Source: Pseudomonas sp. PA27(2017) (GTDB taxonomy: Bacteria > Pseudomonadota > Gammaproteobacteria > Pseudomonadales > Pseudomonadaceae). From it: a stretch of 64,000 nt of DNA. Below are positions 32,811 through 43,216 of the stretch, in pieces. Where the stretch lies: assembly GCF_001945445.1 (NCBI RefSeq), contig NZ_MSXW01000019.1, forward strand, positions 62,001 to 126,000, read 5' to 3'. Position 1 is the first letter of the stretch. The number at the start of each line of letters is the position of its first letter. Under the pieces are notes generated by a model. It saw only the letters and a program-made list of their open reading frames with translations, made no database searches and was not told the DNA's origin. Position numbers and translations under genes: made by a program.

Positions 32811-34733
32811 TTACTCCAATTCTTGGCGACCACGCCGGGAAACCGCTTGCGCGAGCAATTCAGTGAATTGAGCGACGGGCATGGAGCCCAGATCGGCACC
32901 CTCACGAGTGCGCACAGCGACAGTTCTTGTCTCGACTTCCCGATCGCCGATCACCAGCAGATAGGGAACCTTGAGCAAAGTATGCTCGCGGATTTTAAAG
33001 CCAATCTTCTCGTTCCTCAAGTCCGACTTGGCACGAAATCCGTTTTGATTCAACGTTTTTTCGACTTCGAGGGCGAAATCGGCCTGCTTGTCGGTGATGT
33101 TCATGATCACCGCCTGGGTCGGCGCCAGCCACGCCGGGAACACGCCGGCATAGTGCTCGATCAGCATACCGATGAAGCGCTCGAACGAACCGAGGATGGC
33201 ACGGTGCAGCATGACCGGGCGCACACGGCTGTTGTCTTCGGCGATATAGCTGGCGTCGAGGCGCTCCGGCAGGTTCGGGTCGTACTGCAGGGTACCGCAC
33301 TGCCAGTTACGGCCGAGGCAGTCGCGCAGGGTGAACTCGATCTTCGGACCGTAGAACGCGCCCTCGCCCGGCTGGTATTCCCACTCCAGGCCGGATTCGT
33401 TCAGCGCATCGGCCAGGGCGCCTTCGGCGCGATCCCACAACTCTTCGGAACCCACGCGCTTGGCCGGGCGAGTCGACAGCTTCATGGCGATGTCGGTGAA
33501 GCCGAAGTCCTTGTAGACGTCCAGGGTCAGCTTGATGAAATCGGCCGCTTCTTTCTTCACCTGTTCTTCGGTGCAGAAGATGTGCGCATCGTCCTGCACG
33601 AAGCCACGCACGCGCATGATGCCGTGCAGCGCGCCGGACGGCTCGTTACGGTGACAAGCACCGAACTCGGCCAGGCGCAGCGGCAGGTCACGGTAGGACT
33701 TCAAGCCCTGGTTGAACACCTGCACGTGGCACGGGCAGTTCATCGGCTTCACCGCGTAATCGCGGCTTTCCGACGAGGTGGTGAACATGTTCTCGGCGTA
33801 GTTGGACCAATGGCCGGAGCGCTCCCAAAGGATGCGATCGACGACCTGCGGGGTCTTGATTTCCGAGTAACCGTTCTCGCGCTGCACCTGGCGCATGTAC
33901 TGCTCGAGCACCTGGTAGACGGTCCAGCCGTTGGCGTGCCAGAACACCATGCCCGGCGCTTCTTCCTGCAGGTGGAAAAGATCGAGCTGCTTGCCGATCT
34001 TGCGGTGGTCGCGTTTCTCGGCTTCTTCGATACGCTGGATGTAGGCCGCCAGTTGCTTCTTGTCCGCCCAGGCGGTGCCGTAGACGCGCTGCAGTTGCTC
34101 GTTCTTGGCGTCGCCACGCCAGTAGGCACCGGACAGCTTGGTCAGCTTGAACGCCTTGAGGAAGCGGGTGTTGGGCACGTGCGGGCCGCGGCACATGTCC
34201 ACGTACTCTTCGTGATAGTACAAGCCCATGGCCTGTTCGTCCGGCATGTCGTCGACCAGGCGCAGCTTGTAGTCTTCGCCACGGGACTTGAACACGTCGA
34301 TGACTTCGGCACGCGGCGTCACCTTCTTGATGACGTCGTAATCCTTGTCGATCAGCTCTTTCATGCGCGCTTCGATGGCGGTCACGTCTTCAGGCGTGAA
34401 GGGGCGCTCGTAGGCGATGTCGTAATAGAAGCCATCGTCGATGACCGGACCAATGACCATGCGCGCAGTCGGGTACAGCTGCTTGACCGCGTGACCGACC
34501 AGGTGGGCGCAGGAGTGGCGGATGATCTCGACACCCTCCTGGTCCTTCGGCGTGATGATCTGCAGGGTCGCATCGTTTTCGATCAGGTCGCAGGCGTCAA
34601 CCAGACGGCCGTCGACCTTGCCGGCAACGGTGGCCTTGGCCAGACCGGCACCAATGGATTGCGCCACCTCGAGTACGGATACCGGGTGATCGAACGAACG
34701 CTGACTGCCATCGGGAAGAGTAATGGTGGGCAT
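32811..34733 (-). CDS. thrS: Threonine-tRNA ligase
   Basis: 640 aa from ATG 34733, which has GGAGG at a good distance; the open frame continues upstream to 35069 but that part crosses the tRNA-Val gene and is not real. Domains: TGS (1-60, [14 protein letters not shown]), an editing domain with [10 protein letters not shown], the class II core ([15 protein letters not shown]; zinc Cys in [10 protein letters not shown]), and a C-terminal anticodon-binding domain. It charges tRNA-Thr and edits Ser. It is the first gene of the operon that runs through infC to ihfA. A 654-codon antisense frame is a GC-related shadow. Confidence 0.98.
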   Translation of the reverse strand: MPTITLPDGSQRSFDHPVSVLEVAQSIGAGLAKATVAGKVDGRLVDACDLIENDATLQIITPKDQEGVEIIRHSCAHLVGHAVKQLYPTARMVIGPVIDDGFYYDIAYERPFTPEDVTAIEARMKELIDKDYDVIKKVTPRAEVIDVFKSRGEDYKLRLVDDMPDEQAMGLYYHEEYVDMCRGPHVPNTRFLKAFKLTKLSGAYWRGDAKNEQLQRVYGTAWADKKQLAAYIQRIEEAEKRDHRKIGKQLDLFHLQEEAPGMVFWHANGWTVYQVLEQYMRQVQRENGYSEIKTPQVVDRILWERSGHWSNYAENMFTTSSESRDYAVKPMNCPCHVQVFNQGLKSYRDLPLRLAEFGACHRNEPSGALHGIMRVRGFVQDDAHIFCTEEQVKKEAADFIKLTLDVYKDFGFTDIAMKLSTRPAKRVGSEELWDRAEGALADALNESGLEWEYQPGEGAFYGPKIEFTLRDCLGRNWQCGTLQYDPNLPERLDASYIAEDNSRVRPVMLHRAILGSFERFIGMLIEHYAGVFPAWLAPTQAVIMNITDKQADFALEVEKTLNQNGFRAKSDLRNEKIGFKIREHTLLKVPYLLVIGDREVETRTVAVRTREGADLGSMPVAQFTELLAQAVSRRGRQELE

Positions 34734-34983
34734 GGCGCCTCCTCTCCTAGTGGTGACCTCTACCAAAGGCCACATGGGTTGGGATGAGCCAGTAAGCGAT
34801 CCGGTGGCGTATCTGCCATACAGAGGCAGGGGCCGTGAGGCCAACCGAGAACGAACCGCAGTCACTGGAGGATGTGAAACGGTGGATGCTTTCAGAATCA
34901 CGCGGGCCTGACAAGGCAAACCGGCCATCTTCGAGAAATTCCGAAGCACCGGGCGCAACCCGCGACGGGAACGCAAAAACGAC

Positions 34984-35016
34984 GAGCAAAAAAAATGGCC
35001 GCCGAAGCGACCATTT
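34984..35016 (-). terminator. Terminator downstream of tRNA-Val
   Basis: AAATGGTCGC and GCGGCCATTT (minus strand) pair with one mismatch-type wobble around a TTCG tetraloop, followed by eight T. It is 8 bases after the tRNA CCA end. Strong intrinsic terminator. Confidence 0.85.
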
Positions 35017-35024
35017 AAAGAATT

Positions 35025-35101
35025 TGGTAGGCACAATTGGATTCGAACCAACGACCCCCACCATGTCAAGGTGGTGCTCTAACCAACTGAGCTATGTGCC
35101 T
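35025..35101 (-). tRNA. tRNA-Val(GAC)
   Basis: 77 nt including CCA. Acceptor stem AGGCACA/TGTGCCT, T-loop GTTCGAATC, and anticodon loop TTGACAT between CCACC and GGTGG give anticodon GAC. It sits upstream of thrS in the same direction but has its own promoter and terminator. Confidence 0.97.
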
Positions 35102-35114
35102 GCTGTGGGTGCGC

Positions 35115-35142
35115 ATTCTACGGAGCAGCGAAAAAGAGTCAA
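35115..35142 (-). promoter_or_regulatory. Promoter of tRNA-Val
   Basis: Minus strand TTGACT (35137-35142) and TAGAAT (35115-35120) with a 16-base spacer, ending 13 bases before the mature tRNA. A near-consensus sigma-70 promoter, as expected for a stable RNA gene. Confidence 0.8.
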
Positions 35143-35234
35143 CACCTTTTTTCGCTAACTGACTAAAAAAACTGAGTTTTTTTGATTTGGTCGGTTTGGA
35201 TGCCCTGCCCCTTGGCGCGAGGCTGCTGGAAATT

Positions 35235-35264
35235 CCTGGGTATCGCTTCGCTCGACCCAGGCTA
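35235..35264. repeat. Short palindromic interspersed repeat, copy 1
   Basis: CCTGGGT and ACCCAGG flank a GCTTCGCTC core (inverse of GAGCGAAGC). Two further copies lie at 40937-40967 and 55224-55254. It is within the 340-base gap between tRNA-Val and the PA2778-type gene; the rest of that gap, besides the tRNA promoter and the terminator at 35396-35422, holds nothing I recognise. Confidence 0.75.
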
Positions 35265-35395
35265 CTGGCTGAGTTCGCCCTACAGCTACGAGTGGCCACC
35301 GTTGCGGTTTGACCTACGGACTAATCTGTGGGAGCGGGCAGCTACTTCGGCTCTAGGGTTCGGCCACCAGAGGCCACGCCTTCCAGCATCGCTAC

Positions 35396-35422
35396 AAAAA
35401 ACGGCGCTCGATGAGCGCCGTT
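35396..35422 (-). terminator. Terminator after the PA2778-type gene
   Basis: CGGCGCTC pairs with GAGCGCCG around a three-base loop, and the minus strand continues with six T. It is 20 bases beyond the stop of the peptidase gene. Confidence 0.85.
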
Positions 35423-35441
35423 CGTTTTCCCGCAAGTACCA

Positions 35442-36401
35442 CTACTGAACCGGACAGGCCACAGGAGCGGCGCACTGCTCACTGGTGGTGCCCTGCTTGC
35501 CAATCACGCTGAAGCGCTTGTCGTCCGGCTTCAGGCGCTGGGCGCACTGGCGGGCGCTGGCGGCTTCAGCCTTGCAGCCGCGCTCGTCGAGCACCTGGGA
35601 CAGGTTGAACCAGCCGGGCGCGAAATCAGCCTGGCGGCTAACGCTCTCGCGAAACGCCGCTTCGGCGCCGCGCAGGTCACCACCTGCATAGCGGCTGTTG
35701 GCCAGGGCGAACCAGCCTACGGCCTGTTCGGGCCAGCGCTGGGTCGCGGTGCGGTAAGCGTGCGGGGCAACGTCCTTGCGGCCAACCTCTTCCAGATCCG
35801 CCGCGGCTTTGAGCCATACGGTCGGCTCGGCAGTGGCGGGCAAGGTGTCGGGCGGCACGGTGACCACGGCCCAGCGATTGCCACGGGCCCAGGTTTTGTC
35901 GAAGGCGGCGAACTCGGTCACCCAGCGGCGGGTAGTACCGGAGCGTAGGATGAGTTTCTCTTCACGGCGGTCGTAGCCCACCAGCACTGCGAAATGCCAC
36001 TGTGGGTACCAGTCGAAGCCCAGGTTCTGCAGCACCAGCACGGGGTTGCCGGCGGCGACCTCGGCGAGCAGCGAGTCGAGCTTCGGCTTGAGCGGGTAGA
36101 CGAGCAAATCGTGAGATCGCGCCGCAGCGACCATCTCGACCTGCAGGCTGCCTTCGCGGCCAGGAATGTAGACCTGATCCTGCAGGAAGCCCGGCGTGGT
36201 CAGCACACCGCGCTGGTTGAGCATGGTCGCCAGGGCGGCCGGCCCACATTGGTAAGCGCTCTGCGGATAGAAGGGAACGCTGCTGAGCTCGACCCGCTCA
36301 GGCAGGCGCTGGGCGTCCGGTGACAACACCGGAGACCTGGCGCACGCACTGAGCAGAACGATCAGAAGTGAAACGGAGAGCAGTCTTAGCGATTTATGCA
36401 T
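35442..36401 (-). CDS. PA2778-family lipoprotein with C39-like cysteine peptidase and TPR region
   Basis: 319 aa. An N-terminal lipoprotein signal with the lipobox LLSAC (Cys about 20) suggests membrane anchoring. The peptidase part has Cys in YQCGPAALATML (about 52) and His in QWHFAVLVGYD (about 136), the C39-like pattern. The C-terminal third (about 215-300) has TPR-like helices (AVGWFALANSRYAGGDLRGAEAAFRESV). Family function is unknown; bacteriocin-type C39 peptidases cleave double-glycine leaders. It overlaps the preceding PA2779-type gene by 16 bases, so the two are coupled. A strong terminator follows. Confidence 0.9.
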   Translation of the reverse strand: MHKSLRLLSVSLLIVLLSACARSPVLSPDAQRLPERVELSSVPFYPQSAYQCGPAALATMLNQRGVLTTPGFLQDQVYIPGREGSLQVEMVAAARSHDLLVYPLKPKLDSLLAEVAAGNPVLVLQNLGFDWYPQWHFAVLVGYDRREEKLILRSGTTRRWVTEFAAFDKTWARGNRWAVVTVPPDTLPATAEPTVWLKAAADLEEVGRKDVAPHAYRTATQRWPEQAVGWFALANSRYAGGDLRGAEAAFRESVSRQADFAPGWFNLSQVLDERGCKAEAASARQCAQRLKPDDKRFSVIGKQGTTSEQCAAPVACPVQ

Positions 36402-36787
36402 TTCACGAAACTGAAGATGTCGGTGGCGCAGAGCATATCGGTGATGATGAAGATCACCAAGAACAACACGATCACGCCGACCACGCCGGCACCGGCCGGG
36501 GCTTCAGACAGTTGCTGGTTGAATTGCGCGAGTTCGGCACTGGTCAGGTTGTTGATGCGGTTCTCTACCTGATCACGCTCCACACCCATGGCGAGCAGCT
36601 TGTCCTTGACCTGTTGATCATCGAGCATCGACAGCAGCTGCTGACGGTCGACCTGCTGTTGCTGCTCGGTCAGCACTTCACCCGTGCCGATCATCGCGGC
36701 ATTGGCGAGTGGAACCTGAGCGATCATCAGGACATGGAACACTGCCAGCATGGCAGCCAAGCGACGAAAGAACGGGGATTTGGTCAT
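36386..36787 (-). CDS. PA2779-family small membrane protein
   Basis: 133 aa. N-terminal signal-like helix (about 10-30, LAAMLAVFHVLMIAQVPLANA), a Gln-rich helical middle (TEQQQQVDRQQLLSMLDDQQVKDKL) and a C-terminal transmembrane helix (about 103-120, GVVGVIVLFLVIFIITDML). It always travels with the PA2778-type peptidase in Pseudomonas, as far as I remember, so it is a likely substrate or partner of that enzyme. Its end overlaps the peptidase start by 16 bases. Confidence 0.9.
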   Translation of the reverse strand: MTKSPFFRRLAAMLAVFHVLMIAQVPLANAAMIGTGEVLTEQQQQVDRQQLLSMLDDQQVKDKLLAMGVERDQVENRINNLTSAELAQFNQQLSEAPAGAGVVGVIVLFLVIFIITDMLCATDIFSFVKCINR

Positions 36788-36949
36788 TTTGGTATCTCCT
36801 TATCAACCATCATCCTAGACCCGTGTGGCACACAGCCAGTTCCGCCTATATCTGCTGCCCGCTCGCCCTCCCCTACACGCCTGTAATTGCGCGGCCTGCA
36901 GCCGCATCGGCCGCCCCTGAGCAAAGGCCTTTCTCCATTAACCAAAAGC

Positions 36950-37843
36950 TCAGTCCATGGTGCCCAACTCGCTGCTCAGGTAATCGAGAAAACAGGTGAT
37001 GCGCGAGGTTAGCGCCGTGTTGCGGTAGTACACGGCGTGGATCGGCTGGCGAACCTCCACGGTGTGCTCGGCGAGCACCTGCACCAGGTCGCCACGGCTG
37101 CGGTCGAGGTGGGTCATGAAGTCCGCCAGGCAGACAATCCCCACGCCCTCCAGCGCCAACTGCCGCAGCGTTTCGCCGCTGGAGGCCTGCAAGGTCGGCA
37201 CGATGTCCAGGCTTTCGCCCCCGGCGTGGCGCAGTGGCCAACGGTTGAGGCTGTCGGGCTGGGTGAAGCCTAGCAGGCTATGGCCTTGCAGCGCGGCGAC
37301 GCTAGCGGGCGCGCCATGGGCGGCCAGGTATGAAGGGCTGGCCAGCACCCGCAACCGGCTGCTGCCCAGCGGCCGCGCATGCAGGGTCGAGTCGCGCAAT
37401 TGGCCGATACGGATGGCCACGTCGGTGCGCTGCTCGATGAGGTCGATGATCTGGTCGCTGCTGTGCAGCTCCAGCTCGATGTTCGGGTAGCGCTCGCGAA
37501 ACCCCTTGATCAGCGGCACCACGGCATGCAGCACGAACGGCGCCGCAGCGTTGACGCGCAGCCGCCCGGCTGGCGTTTGCCGGCGCACGCGCATCTGTTC
37601 TTCGGCCTCCTCGACGCTGGCGAGGATGCGCCGCGCCTGGAGCAGAAAAGCCTGGCCCTCCTCGGTCAGCTCCAGGCGCCGGGTGGTGCGCTGCAGCAGG
37701 GTGACATCAAGCTTCTCCTCCAGCCGGCTGAGGGCGCGGCTGATGCCCGAAGCGGTCTGCCCCAGTTGCTGGGCGGCGGCGCTGATCGAGCCGGCGGCGA
37801 CCACGGTGCTAAACGCGAGGAGTTCGTCGAGGGAGGTTTTCAT
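36950..37843 (-). CDS. LysR-family regulator divergent from dkgB (YafC-like)
   Basis: 297 aa from ATG 37843 (GGGAGG just upstream); the frame to 37909 is not needed. The N-terminal winged HTH reads [36 protein letters not shown] (about 9-45), followed by the effector-binding domain. Transcribed away from the aldo-keto reductase gene with 153 bases between them; the same pairing (yafC-dkgB) exists in E. coli, so it probably controls dkgB and itself. Inducer unknown. Confidence 0.93.
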   Translation of the reverse strand: MKTSLDELLAFSTVVAAGSISAAAQQLGQTASGISRALSRLEEKLDVTLLQRTTRRLELTEEGQAFLLQARRILASVEEAEEQMRVRRQTPAGRLRVNAAAPFVLHAVVPLIKGFRERYPNIELELHSSDQIIDLIEQRTDVAIRIGQLRDSTLHARPLGSSRLRVLASPSYLAAHGAPASVAALQGHSLLGFTQPDSLNRWPLRHAGGESLDIVPTLQASSGETLRQLALEGVGIVCLADFMTHLDRSRGDLVQVLAEHTVEVRQPIHAVYYRNTALTSRITCFLDYLSSELGTMD

Positions 37844-37996
37844 GGCGGCATTCGTGACCGGGCAGCAAATATGTTTGCCATGAAACGCGGTTTTTCTGCA
37901 CAAGTCCACGTTCCATACTCACTCGCCAATCCAGCGCAACAAGCGCTGGGCAGTGCTGTCAGCTACAGACAGTCGTTCATTTCACAGGAGACTCCC

Positions 37997-38800
37997 ATGC
38001 CACAGATTCCCGCCCTCGGCCTCGGCACCTACCGCCTCAAGGACCAGCAGGTCATCGACTCGGTACGCAATGGCCTGGAGCTCGGCTACCGGCATATCGA
38101 TACGGCACAGATCTACGGCAACGAAGCCGAGGTTGGCCAGGCCATCGCCGATGGCGGCGTGCCGCGCAGCGAACTGTTCGTCACCACCAAGATCTGGGTC
38201 GACAACCTGGGCGCCGACAAGCTGATCCCCAGCCTCAAGGAGAGCCTGCACAAGCTGCGTATGGAGCAGGTCGACCTGACGCTGATTCACTGGCCGTCGC
38301 CAGACGATGAACTCCAGGTCGCCGAATACATGGCCGCCCTGCTGGAAGCCAAGGCTGCCGGCCTAACCGCGCAGCTGGGCGTTTCCAACTTCACCAACGC
38401 GCACCTGCAGCAGGCTATGGAAGTGGTCGGCGCGGACCAGATCGCCACCCACCAGGTTGAGATCCATCCGTTCCTGCAGAATCGCAAGGTGGTCGAATTC
38501 GCCCAGGAACACGGCATTCACCTGACCGCCTACATGCCACTGGCCTATGGCAAGGTGATGACCGATCCGGTGATCCAGGAAATCGCCAGCCGGCATGCCG
38601 CCAACCCGGCGCAGGTTGCACTGGCCTGGGCGCTACAACAGGGCTTCGCGGTAATCCCCTCGTCGACCAAACGCGCCAACCTGGAGAGCAACCTCGGCGC
38701 CTTGAAGCTCACCCTCAGCGACCAGGACATGGCCGCCATCGCCGGACTGGAGCGCGGCGAACGCCTGGCCAATCCGGACTTCGCGCCGCAGTGGGACTAA
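37997..38800 (+). CDS. dkgB: Aldo-keto reductase, 2,5-diketo-D-gluconate reductase B type
   Basis: 267 aa, the same length as E. coli DkgB and alike over its whole length ([12 protein letters not shown]..., [37 protein letters not shown]). Catalytic Tyr in AQIYG, Asp in HIDTAQ, Lys in TTKIW. It reduces diketogluconate and small aldehydes such as methylglyoxal with NADPH in the cytosol. AGGAG precedes the ATG at 37997; an open frame extends far upstream but only as antisense to the LysR gene. Confidence 0.95.
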   Translation: MPQIPALGLGTYRLKDQQVIDSVRNGLELGYRHIDTAQIYGNEAEVGQAIADGGVPRSELFVTTKIWVDNLGADKLIPSLKESLHKLRMEQVDLTLIHWPSPDDELQVAEYMAALLEAKAAGLTAQLGVSNFTNAHLQQAMEVVGADQIATHQVEIHPFLQNRKVVEFAQEHGIHLTAYMPLAYGKVMTDPVIQEIASRHAANPAQVALAWALQQGFAVIPSSTKRANLESNLGALKLTLSDQDMAAIAGLERGERLANPDFAPQWD

Positions 38801-38849
38801 GTGCTCGGCTCAGAGCCTGTTCACGACCTTTATACGCCTGAAGCAGCAA

Positions 38850-38974
38850 CTACAAGGCAGAAGCAGCCACTAAAACCGACCTGTGGGAGCCCCGACCTCG
38901 GGGCGAAACGATTGCAGCCTCACTGCCTATTTTGGCGGTGCCTGAGCGAATCGCCGCGAGGTCGCGGCTCCTAT
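38850..38974. repeat. Interspersed ~125-bp repeat, copy A
   Basis: Runs from a CTACAAGGCAGAAGCAGCCA start through GTGGGAGCCCCGACCTCGGGG and GAGGTCGCGGCTCCTA. Closely similar copies lie at 59559-59685 and 63441-63567. GTGGGAGC and GCGGCTCC ends make it REP-like. It occupies the 359-base gap between dkgB and arfB; the same gap also has a hairpin near 39064-39092 (GGTGGATG with CATCCACC). Confidence 0.8.
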
Positions 38975-39063
38975 CGAAGCAGGCTCGGCTCGTAAGGTGG
39001 ATCGGGGCGTAGCTGACGCTTCGCCTACGCAGCTCGCCCCGTCCACAGCTCCGAAACCCGCAA

Positions 39064-39092
39064 TGGTGGATGAAAAAAGCGTCCATCCACCC
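39064..39092. terminator. Hairpin between dkgB and arfB
   Basis: GGTGGATG and its inverse CATCCACC enclose a loop with six A and GCGTC. It lies between convergent genes and may act as a two-way terminator or be another REP-like repeat; the T run is inside the loop, so termination is uncertain. Confidence 0.4.
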
Positions 39093-39159
39093 TACATCCG
39101 ATACAGCCAGTTAGCTGCCAAAATCCGCGAGCCCGGGCTGAACGATTATGAGCAGGCTC

Positions 39160-39573
39160 TCAGAAGTCGACCCTGCCCCTGCCCGCCTTGATCGCCCCAC
39201 GCTTGGCCTTGCCTTCCAGCCGGCGCTTCTTCGAGCCGAGGGTTGGTTTGGTCGGGCGGCGGGCCTTTTCGGTCTTGCCGGCCGAGCGGATCAGTTCGGC
39301 CAGTCGCTCCAGGGCATCGGCGCGGTTCTGCTCCTGGGTACGGTACTGCTGGGCCTTGATGATCACCACGCCATCGGCGGTGATGCGGCTGTCACGCATG
39401 GCCAGCAGCCGCTCCTTATAGAAAGGCGGCAAGGACGATGCCTGGCTGTCGAAGCGCAGGTGCATGGCGCTGGACACCTTGTTGACGTTCTGCCCGCCCG
39501 CGCCCTGGGCGCGAATGGCGGTGAGTTCGACTTCATCGTCTGGCAGATGAACGCTGTTGGAAATGACCAGCAT
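39160..39573 (-). CDS. arfB: Alternative ribosome-rescue factor ArfB (peptidyl-tRNA hydrolase)
   Basis: 137 aa. The GGQ catalytic motif is in [17 protein letters not shown] (about 20-36), and a basic disordered tail ([35 protein letters not shown]) fits into the empty mRNA channel. It hydrolyses peptidyl-tRNA on stalled ribosomes. ATG 39573 with AAGG upstream gives the expected length; the longer frame to 39846 is antisense to the next gene. Confidence 0.96.
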   Translation of the reverse strand: MLVISNSVHLPDDEVELTAIRAQGAGGQNVNKVSSAMHLRFDSQASSLPPFYKERLLAMRDSRITADGVVIIKAQQYRTQEQNRADALERLAELIRSAGKTEKARRPTKPTLGSKKRRLEGKAKRGAIKAGRGRVDF

Positions 39574-39718
39574 GGGGCGCCTTGTTTCGAGTGGGCGTGC
39601 AGGATAGCCCAGGGTAGACGCCAGCATGGCTGAAACCTTTGCTTGAAATTTCCCTCTACGCCCCTTGAGGCGCTCAAGTAAGTTAAGCGACCCGCCCTCC
39701 CAGCCTGCGAGAACACCC

Positions 39719-40846
39719 ATGGATTCGATCACCCAAGCCGTACTCGGCGCCAGCATCCAGGGCGCGCTGTTGGGGCGCTGGCAGGGCCGCAAGGCCCTGT
39801 TGTACGGCGCCGTGCTGGGCACCCTGCCAGATCTCGACGTGGTCATCGACTACGGCGACTCGGTGGCGGCGATGACCTACCACCGCGGCTTCAGCCACTC
39901 GCTGTTCGTGCTGACCGGCTTCGCCCTGCTGCTGACCTGGCTGCTGCGACAATGGCGGCCCAACCCCGGCTACTCGTCACGGCGATTGTTCCTGGCCATC
40001 TGGCTGGTGTTGATCACCCACCCTCTTCTCGATGCTTTCACCAGTTACGGCACGCAACTACTCTGGCCGTTCGCACCGACGCCGGCGGCCTGGTCGAGCA
40101 TCTTCATCATCGACCCGATCTACAGCCTGCCGCTGCTCGGCGCGGTGATCTACGGGCTGATCGCTGGTTTGAAGGACAAGGCCAACCCGGTGGTCAACTG
40201 GGCCCTGGCGTTTTCCACGGTCTATCTCGCCTCGACCCTGGGCGGCAAGTACATGGCCGAACATCGCGTGGAGCAGGAACTGGCGCGCCAGGGCATCGAA
40301 GCCGAGGCCATCTTCAGCTCGCCGACACCCTTCAACACGCTGTTGTGGCGCGTGGTGGCCATCGAGGACGAGGATTATCACGAAGCGCTGGTTGGCTGGT
40401 TCGACAGTGCGCCGCCAGTACTGGAGCGCATGCCGCGCGGTGCGGCGCTGGGCCAGGCCCTGGACGATTCCCACGCCCACCAGCGCCTGAAGTGGTTCAC
40501 CAATGACGTGCTGCGTTACGACCGCATCGGCGATCACCTGGTGGTCACCGATATCCGCCTGGGCATGACCGGCTTTCACCCGTTCCGCTTCGACTTCGCC
40601 CATTGGCAGAACGGCGCCTGGCAGGTGCAACCCTATATCGAGCGCTGGCCTTCGGAACGCGGCGACATGCAGCGCCTGGCCCTGCTCTGGCAGCGCATCT
40701 GGCAGCCGTCAACACCCGTGCCACTGGCTTTGTGGGCCAGCGAGCTGAGCGTCGATCCCAAAGGTGACGGCCCGTCCGACAGCGACCTGGCCCCAGGCCG
40801 CAAAGCCGCCAGTTCCGCGAACGACAAAGGCGACCCGGCGCTGTAA
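39719..40846 (+). CDS. YdjM/YbcI-type membrane-bound metal-dependent hydrolase
   Basis: 375 aa. N-terminal [19 protein letters not shown], then [20 protein letters not shown] and [14 protein letters not shown]: the His/Asp set of the DUF457 family. Four or five membrane helices in the first 200 residues, then a soluble C-terminal part ending in a Ser/Asp-rich tail. E. coli YdjM is LexA-regulated; no SOS box was seen here. Physiological substrate unknown. ATG 39719 follows arfB's promoter region divergently. Confidence 0.88.
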   Translation: MDSITQAVLGASIQGALLGRWQGRKALLYGAVLGTLPDLDVVIDYGDSVAAMTYHRGFSHSLFVLTGFALLLTWLLRQWRPNPGYSSRRLFLAIWLVLITHPLLDAFTSYGTQLLWPFAPTPAAWSSIFIIDPIYSLPLLGAVIYGLIAGLKDKANPVVNWALAFSTVYLASTLGGKYMAEHRVEQELARQGIEAEAIFSSPTPFNTLLWRVVAIEDEDYHEALVGWFDSAPPVLERMPRGAALGQALDDSHAHQRLKWFTNDVLRYDRIGDHLVVTDIRLGMTGFHPFRFDFAHWQNGAWQVQPYIERWPSERGDMQRLALLWQRIWQPSTPVPLALWASELSVDPKGDGPSDSDLAPGRKAASSANDKGDPAL

Positions 40847-40936
40847 CGGCGCCAGGCTGCGGTAGGCGGGAAGTCACCCCGGGTATCGCAGGCTCGACCC
40901 GAGCCGCCACTGCAGCCCGCAACATCAGCCCAGACC

Positions 40937-40967
40937 GTAGCCTGGGTGGAGCGAAGCGATACCCAGG
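40937..40967. repeat. Short palindromic interspersed repeat, copy 2
   Basis: GTAGCCTGGGTGGAGCGAAG core with ACCCAGG closing; inverse relation to the copy at 35235-35264 and same orientation as 55224-55254. Lies between convergent genes and could serve as a transcription end or REP-like element. Confidence 0.75.
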
Positions 40968-40993
40968 AAGCCTTCTCCCGGGCATCCGCGATG

Positions 40994-42949
40994 TCAGGTC
41001 CGGAACTGCCGCACTAGCCCCTGCAGTTCGACGCCCAGGCGCGCCAGTTCGGCGCTCGAGGTGGCGGTCTGCTGGCTGGCACTGGCGCTCTGCTCGCCGA
41101 TATCACGCACCCGGGTGACGCTTTCGCTGATGGTTTCCGCCACGGCGCTCTGCTCTTCCGCGGCGGCGGCGATCTGCTGGTTCATCTGCTCGATGGTACT
41201 GACCGCCTGGGTGATGCGGCCGAGGGCATCGCCCGCCTCGCCGGCCAGGCCCACGGTGCGCTGGGTCAGCGCGCGACTGCCTTCCATCTGCGTGGCCGCG
41301 CCGTCGGCGAGGCGCTGCAGGTTGGCGATCAGGTTCTCGATTTCCTGGGTCGAATCGTGGGTGCGGCGGGCCAGCGCGCGCACCTCATCGGCCACCACCG
41401 CGAAGCCGCGGCCCTGGTCACCGGCGCGTGCGGCCTCGATGGCGGCGTTGAGCGCCAGCAGGTTGGTCTGTTCGGCCACCGCGCGAATCACTTCCAGCAC
41501 GCTGCCGATGCGCCCGCTTTCCTGATTCAGCGCCTGCATGGCCTCGGCCGACTGCTCGACTTCCTGGGCCAGCTTGCCGACCTGGCCGATGGCCTGCTGC
41601 ACCACCTGGTTGCCCTGCTGCGCTTCGCGGTCGGCATCGGCGGCGGCCAGCGAGGCCTGCTCGGCGTTCTGCGCCACTTCCTGCACGGTGGCGGCCATCT
41701 GGTGCATGGCGGTGGCAGTCTGTTCGGTTTCCACCTTCTGGGTCTGCACGCCGGCACTGGTCTGGGCGGTAATGGCCGACAGTTGCTCGGCAGCCGCGGC
41801 AATCTGCCCGACACCGGTGCCGATGCGGCCGACCAGATCGCGCAGGCTACTGGTCATGCCCTGCATGGCCTCGAGTAACTGGCCGAGCTCGTCGCGGCGG
41901 TTCTGCGGCAGATCCTGGCTCAGGTCGCCGCCAGCGATACGCCGCGCGAACTCGACGGTCTGACGCAGCGGCGCGACGATGGAGCGGCTGATGGTGAAGG
42001 CAGCGAACAGGCCGATCAGCACCGCCGCGAGGCCCATGCTGCCGAGCAGCAGCATGGCGCTGCGGCTATCGCCGCTCATGGTCTGCTCTTCGATGTTCTT
42101 GGCCTGCTCGGCCAGTGCCAGAACCTGGTCGGCCTGCTTGAGCATGGCGGCATCGCTGGCCAGACTTTGCTCGTGCACCTGCTGGAAATTGGTGAACGCT
42201 TGCTGATAGTTGGTCAAGGCCACCAGCGCCGCTTCGATGGCGCGCTTCTGGTCATCGTTGAGCCAGACCATCAGGCCATTGGCCGAGGACTGCAGGTCGT
42301 AGCTGACGAAGTTCCAGTCCTCCAGCGCCGAGGGCGAGCCATCGATGATGAACTGGCTCTCGTGGCTGCGCAGTTCGAGCATGCGCTTGCTGAGGTTGGA
42401 GGCGGTCTCGGCCAGGGTCAGCGGGTCGCTGCCGCGCAGTTGGTCACCGGCCAGGCGCAACTCGCGCACGGCGTCGTACATGCCCAGTTCGATCATCTCG
42501 AACTGGCTGCGCGCCTCCTGGGCGGCCTCGCCCATCTGGGTGCGGGCCTCGTTGGCGCGCACCTGCTGCTGCACGCTGGCGTCGAACTGCTGCAGATAGT
42601 CGGCGGTGGCGGTATCCATGGCCTGCAGGCGCTCACGCTCGGCAGGCGTGGCGCTGGCGATCTGTTCGGCCAGGCCGGCACGCACCTTGGCGAGCTGCTC
42701 GCGCATGCGCTGGGCATCGGCTTCGCTGTGGCTGATCGCGTAGTCGCGCTCCATGCGCCGGGCGCCGAGGATCTGCGCGTCGATGGTCGACAGCGATACG
42801 GACTGGGCATGACCTTTCATCACCGCCTGCACGGCAACGAAGCCACTGGCCGTCACGGCAACGGTCAGCAGCAATACCAGGCCAAAACCGACCAGAAGTT
42901 TCTTGCCTACGGAGAGGTCGACGAACAGTCGAGTGGCAGAATGCAACAT
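40994..42949 (-). CDS. Methyl-accepting chemotaxis protein with HBM-type sensor
   Basis: 651 aa. TM1 about 18-40 ([22 protein letters not shown]), a periplasmic all-helical region of about 250 residues with [19 protein letters not shown] and [12 protein letters not shown], which fits the helical bimodular (HBM) fold, TM2 about 298-318, HAMP, and a cytoplasmic signalling hairpin with [19 protein letters not shown] (about 490-508). HBM receptors bind small organic acids or similar ligands; the ligand here is not readable. It passes signals through CheW/CheA to the flagella. No CheR-docking pentapeptide is visible at the C-terminus. Confidence 0.94.
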   Translation of the reverse strand: MLHSATRLFVDLSVGKKLLVGFGLVLLLTVAVTASGFVAVQAVMKGHAQSVSLSTIDAQILGARRMERDYAISHSEADAQRMREQLAKVRAGLAEQIASATPAERERLQAMDTATADYLQQFDASVQQQVRANEARTQMGEAAQEARSQFEMIELGMYDAVRELRLAGDQLRGSDPLTLAETASNLSKRMLELRSHESQFIIDGSPSALEDWNFVSYDLQSSANGLMVWLNDDQKRAIEAALVALTNYQQAFTNFQQVHEQSLASDAAMLKQADQVLALAEQAKNIEEQTMSGDSRSAMLLLGSMGLAAVLIGLFAAFTISRSIVAPLRQTVEFARRIAGGDLSQDLPQNRRDELGQLLEAMQGMTSSLRDLVGRIGTGVGQIAAAAEQLSAITAQTSAGVQTQKVETEQTATAMHQMAATVQEVAQNAEQASLAAADADREAQQGNQVVQQAIGQVGKLAQEVEQSAEAMQALNQESGRIGSVLEVIRAVAEQTNLLALNAAIEAARAGDQGRGFAVVADEVRALARRTHDSTQEIENLIANLQRLADGAATQMEGSRALTQRTVGLAGEAGDALGRITQAVSTIEQMNQQIAAAAEEQSAVAETISESVTRVRDIGEQSASASQQTATSSAELARLGVELQGLVRQFRT

Positions 42950-43180
42950 CCAAGCGGCTCCATTTGTTTTTATAGATTGCAGTGCGCGGACAGGTTGATG
43001 ACCGCGCGACTCATGGCGTCAGCCAGTTAATCGGCCGCAAGGGGCAAAGCCTGAGCGAAAAAAAACCGATCACTGGCGCCATCAAGTCGCCACTATACCG
43101 CCACGAGCCCGTACGCATGGCCAAGCCTGCGACAAAAGGTTACAGCGCGTACGTGGGAGTCGATGATTAGGCACAAATGC

Positions 43181-43205
43181 CACCCGCAGCATTGCGCTGC
43201 GGGTG
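43181..43205 (-). terminator. Hairpin downstream of aroP
   Basis: CACCCGCAGC pairs perfectly with GCTGCGGGTG around ATTGC, 11 bases past the aroP stop. The following minus-strand sequence is only moderately T-rich. Confidence 0.65.
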
Positions 43206-43216
43206 TGGGACGAATC

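Noticed and set aside
32823-34787. 654-codon open frame antisense to thrS
   Set aside because: thrS is certain; long antisense frames are common in high-GC DNA.
34734-35069. N-terminal extension of thrS
   Set aside because: It would translate through the tRNA-Val region; the family start MPTITLPDG at 34733 has a good ribosome site.
37379-37996. N-terminal extension of dkgB
   Set aside because: Antisense to the LysR gene; DkgB length and ribosome site fix the start at 37997.
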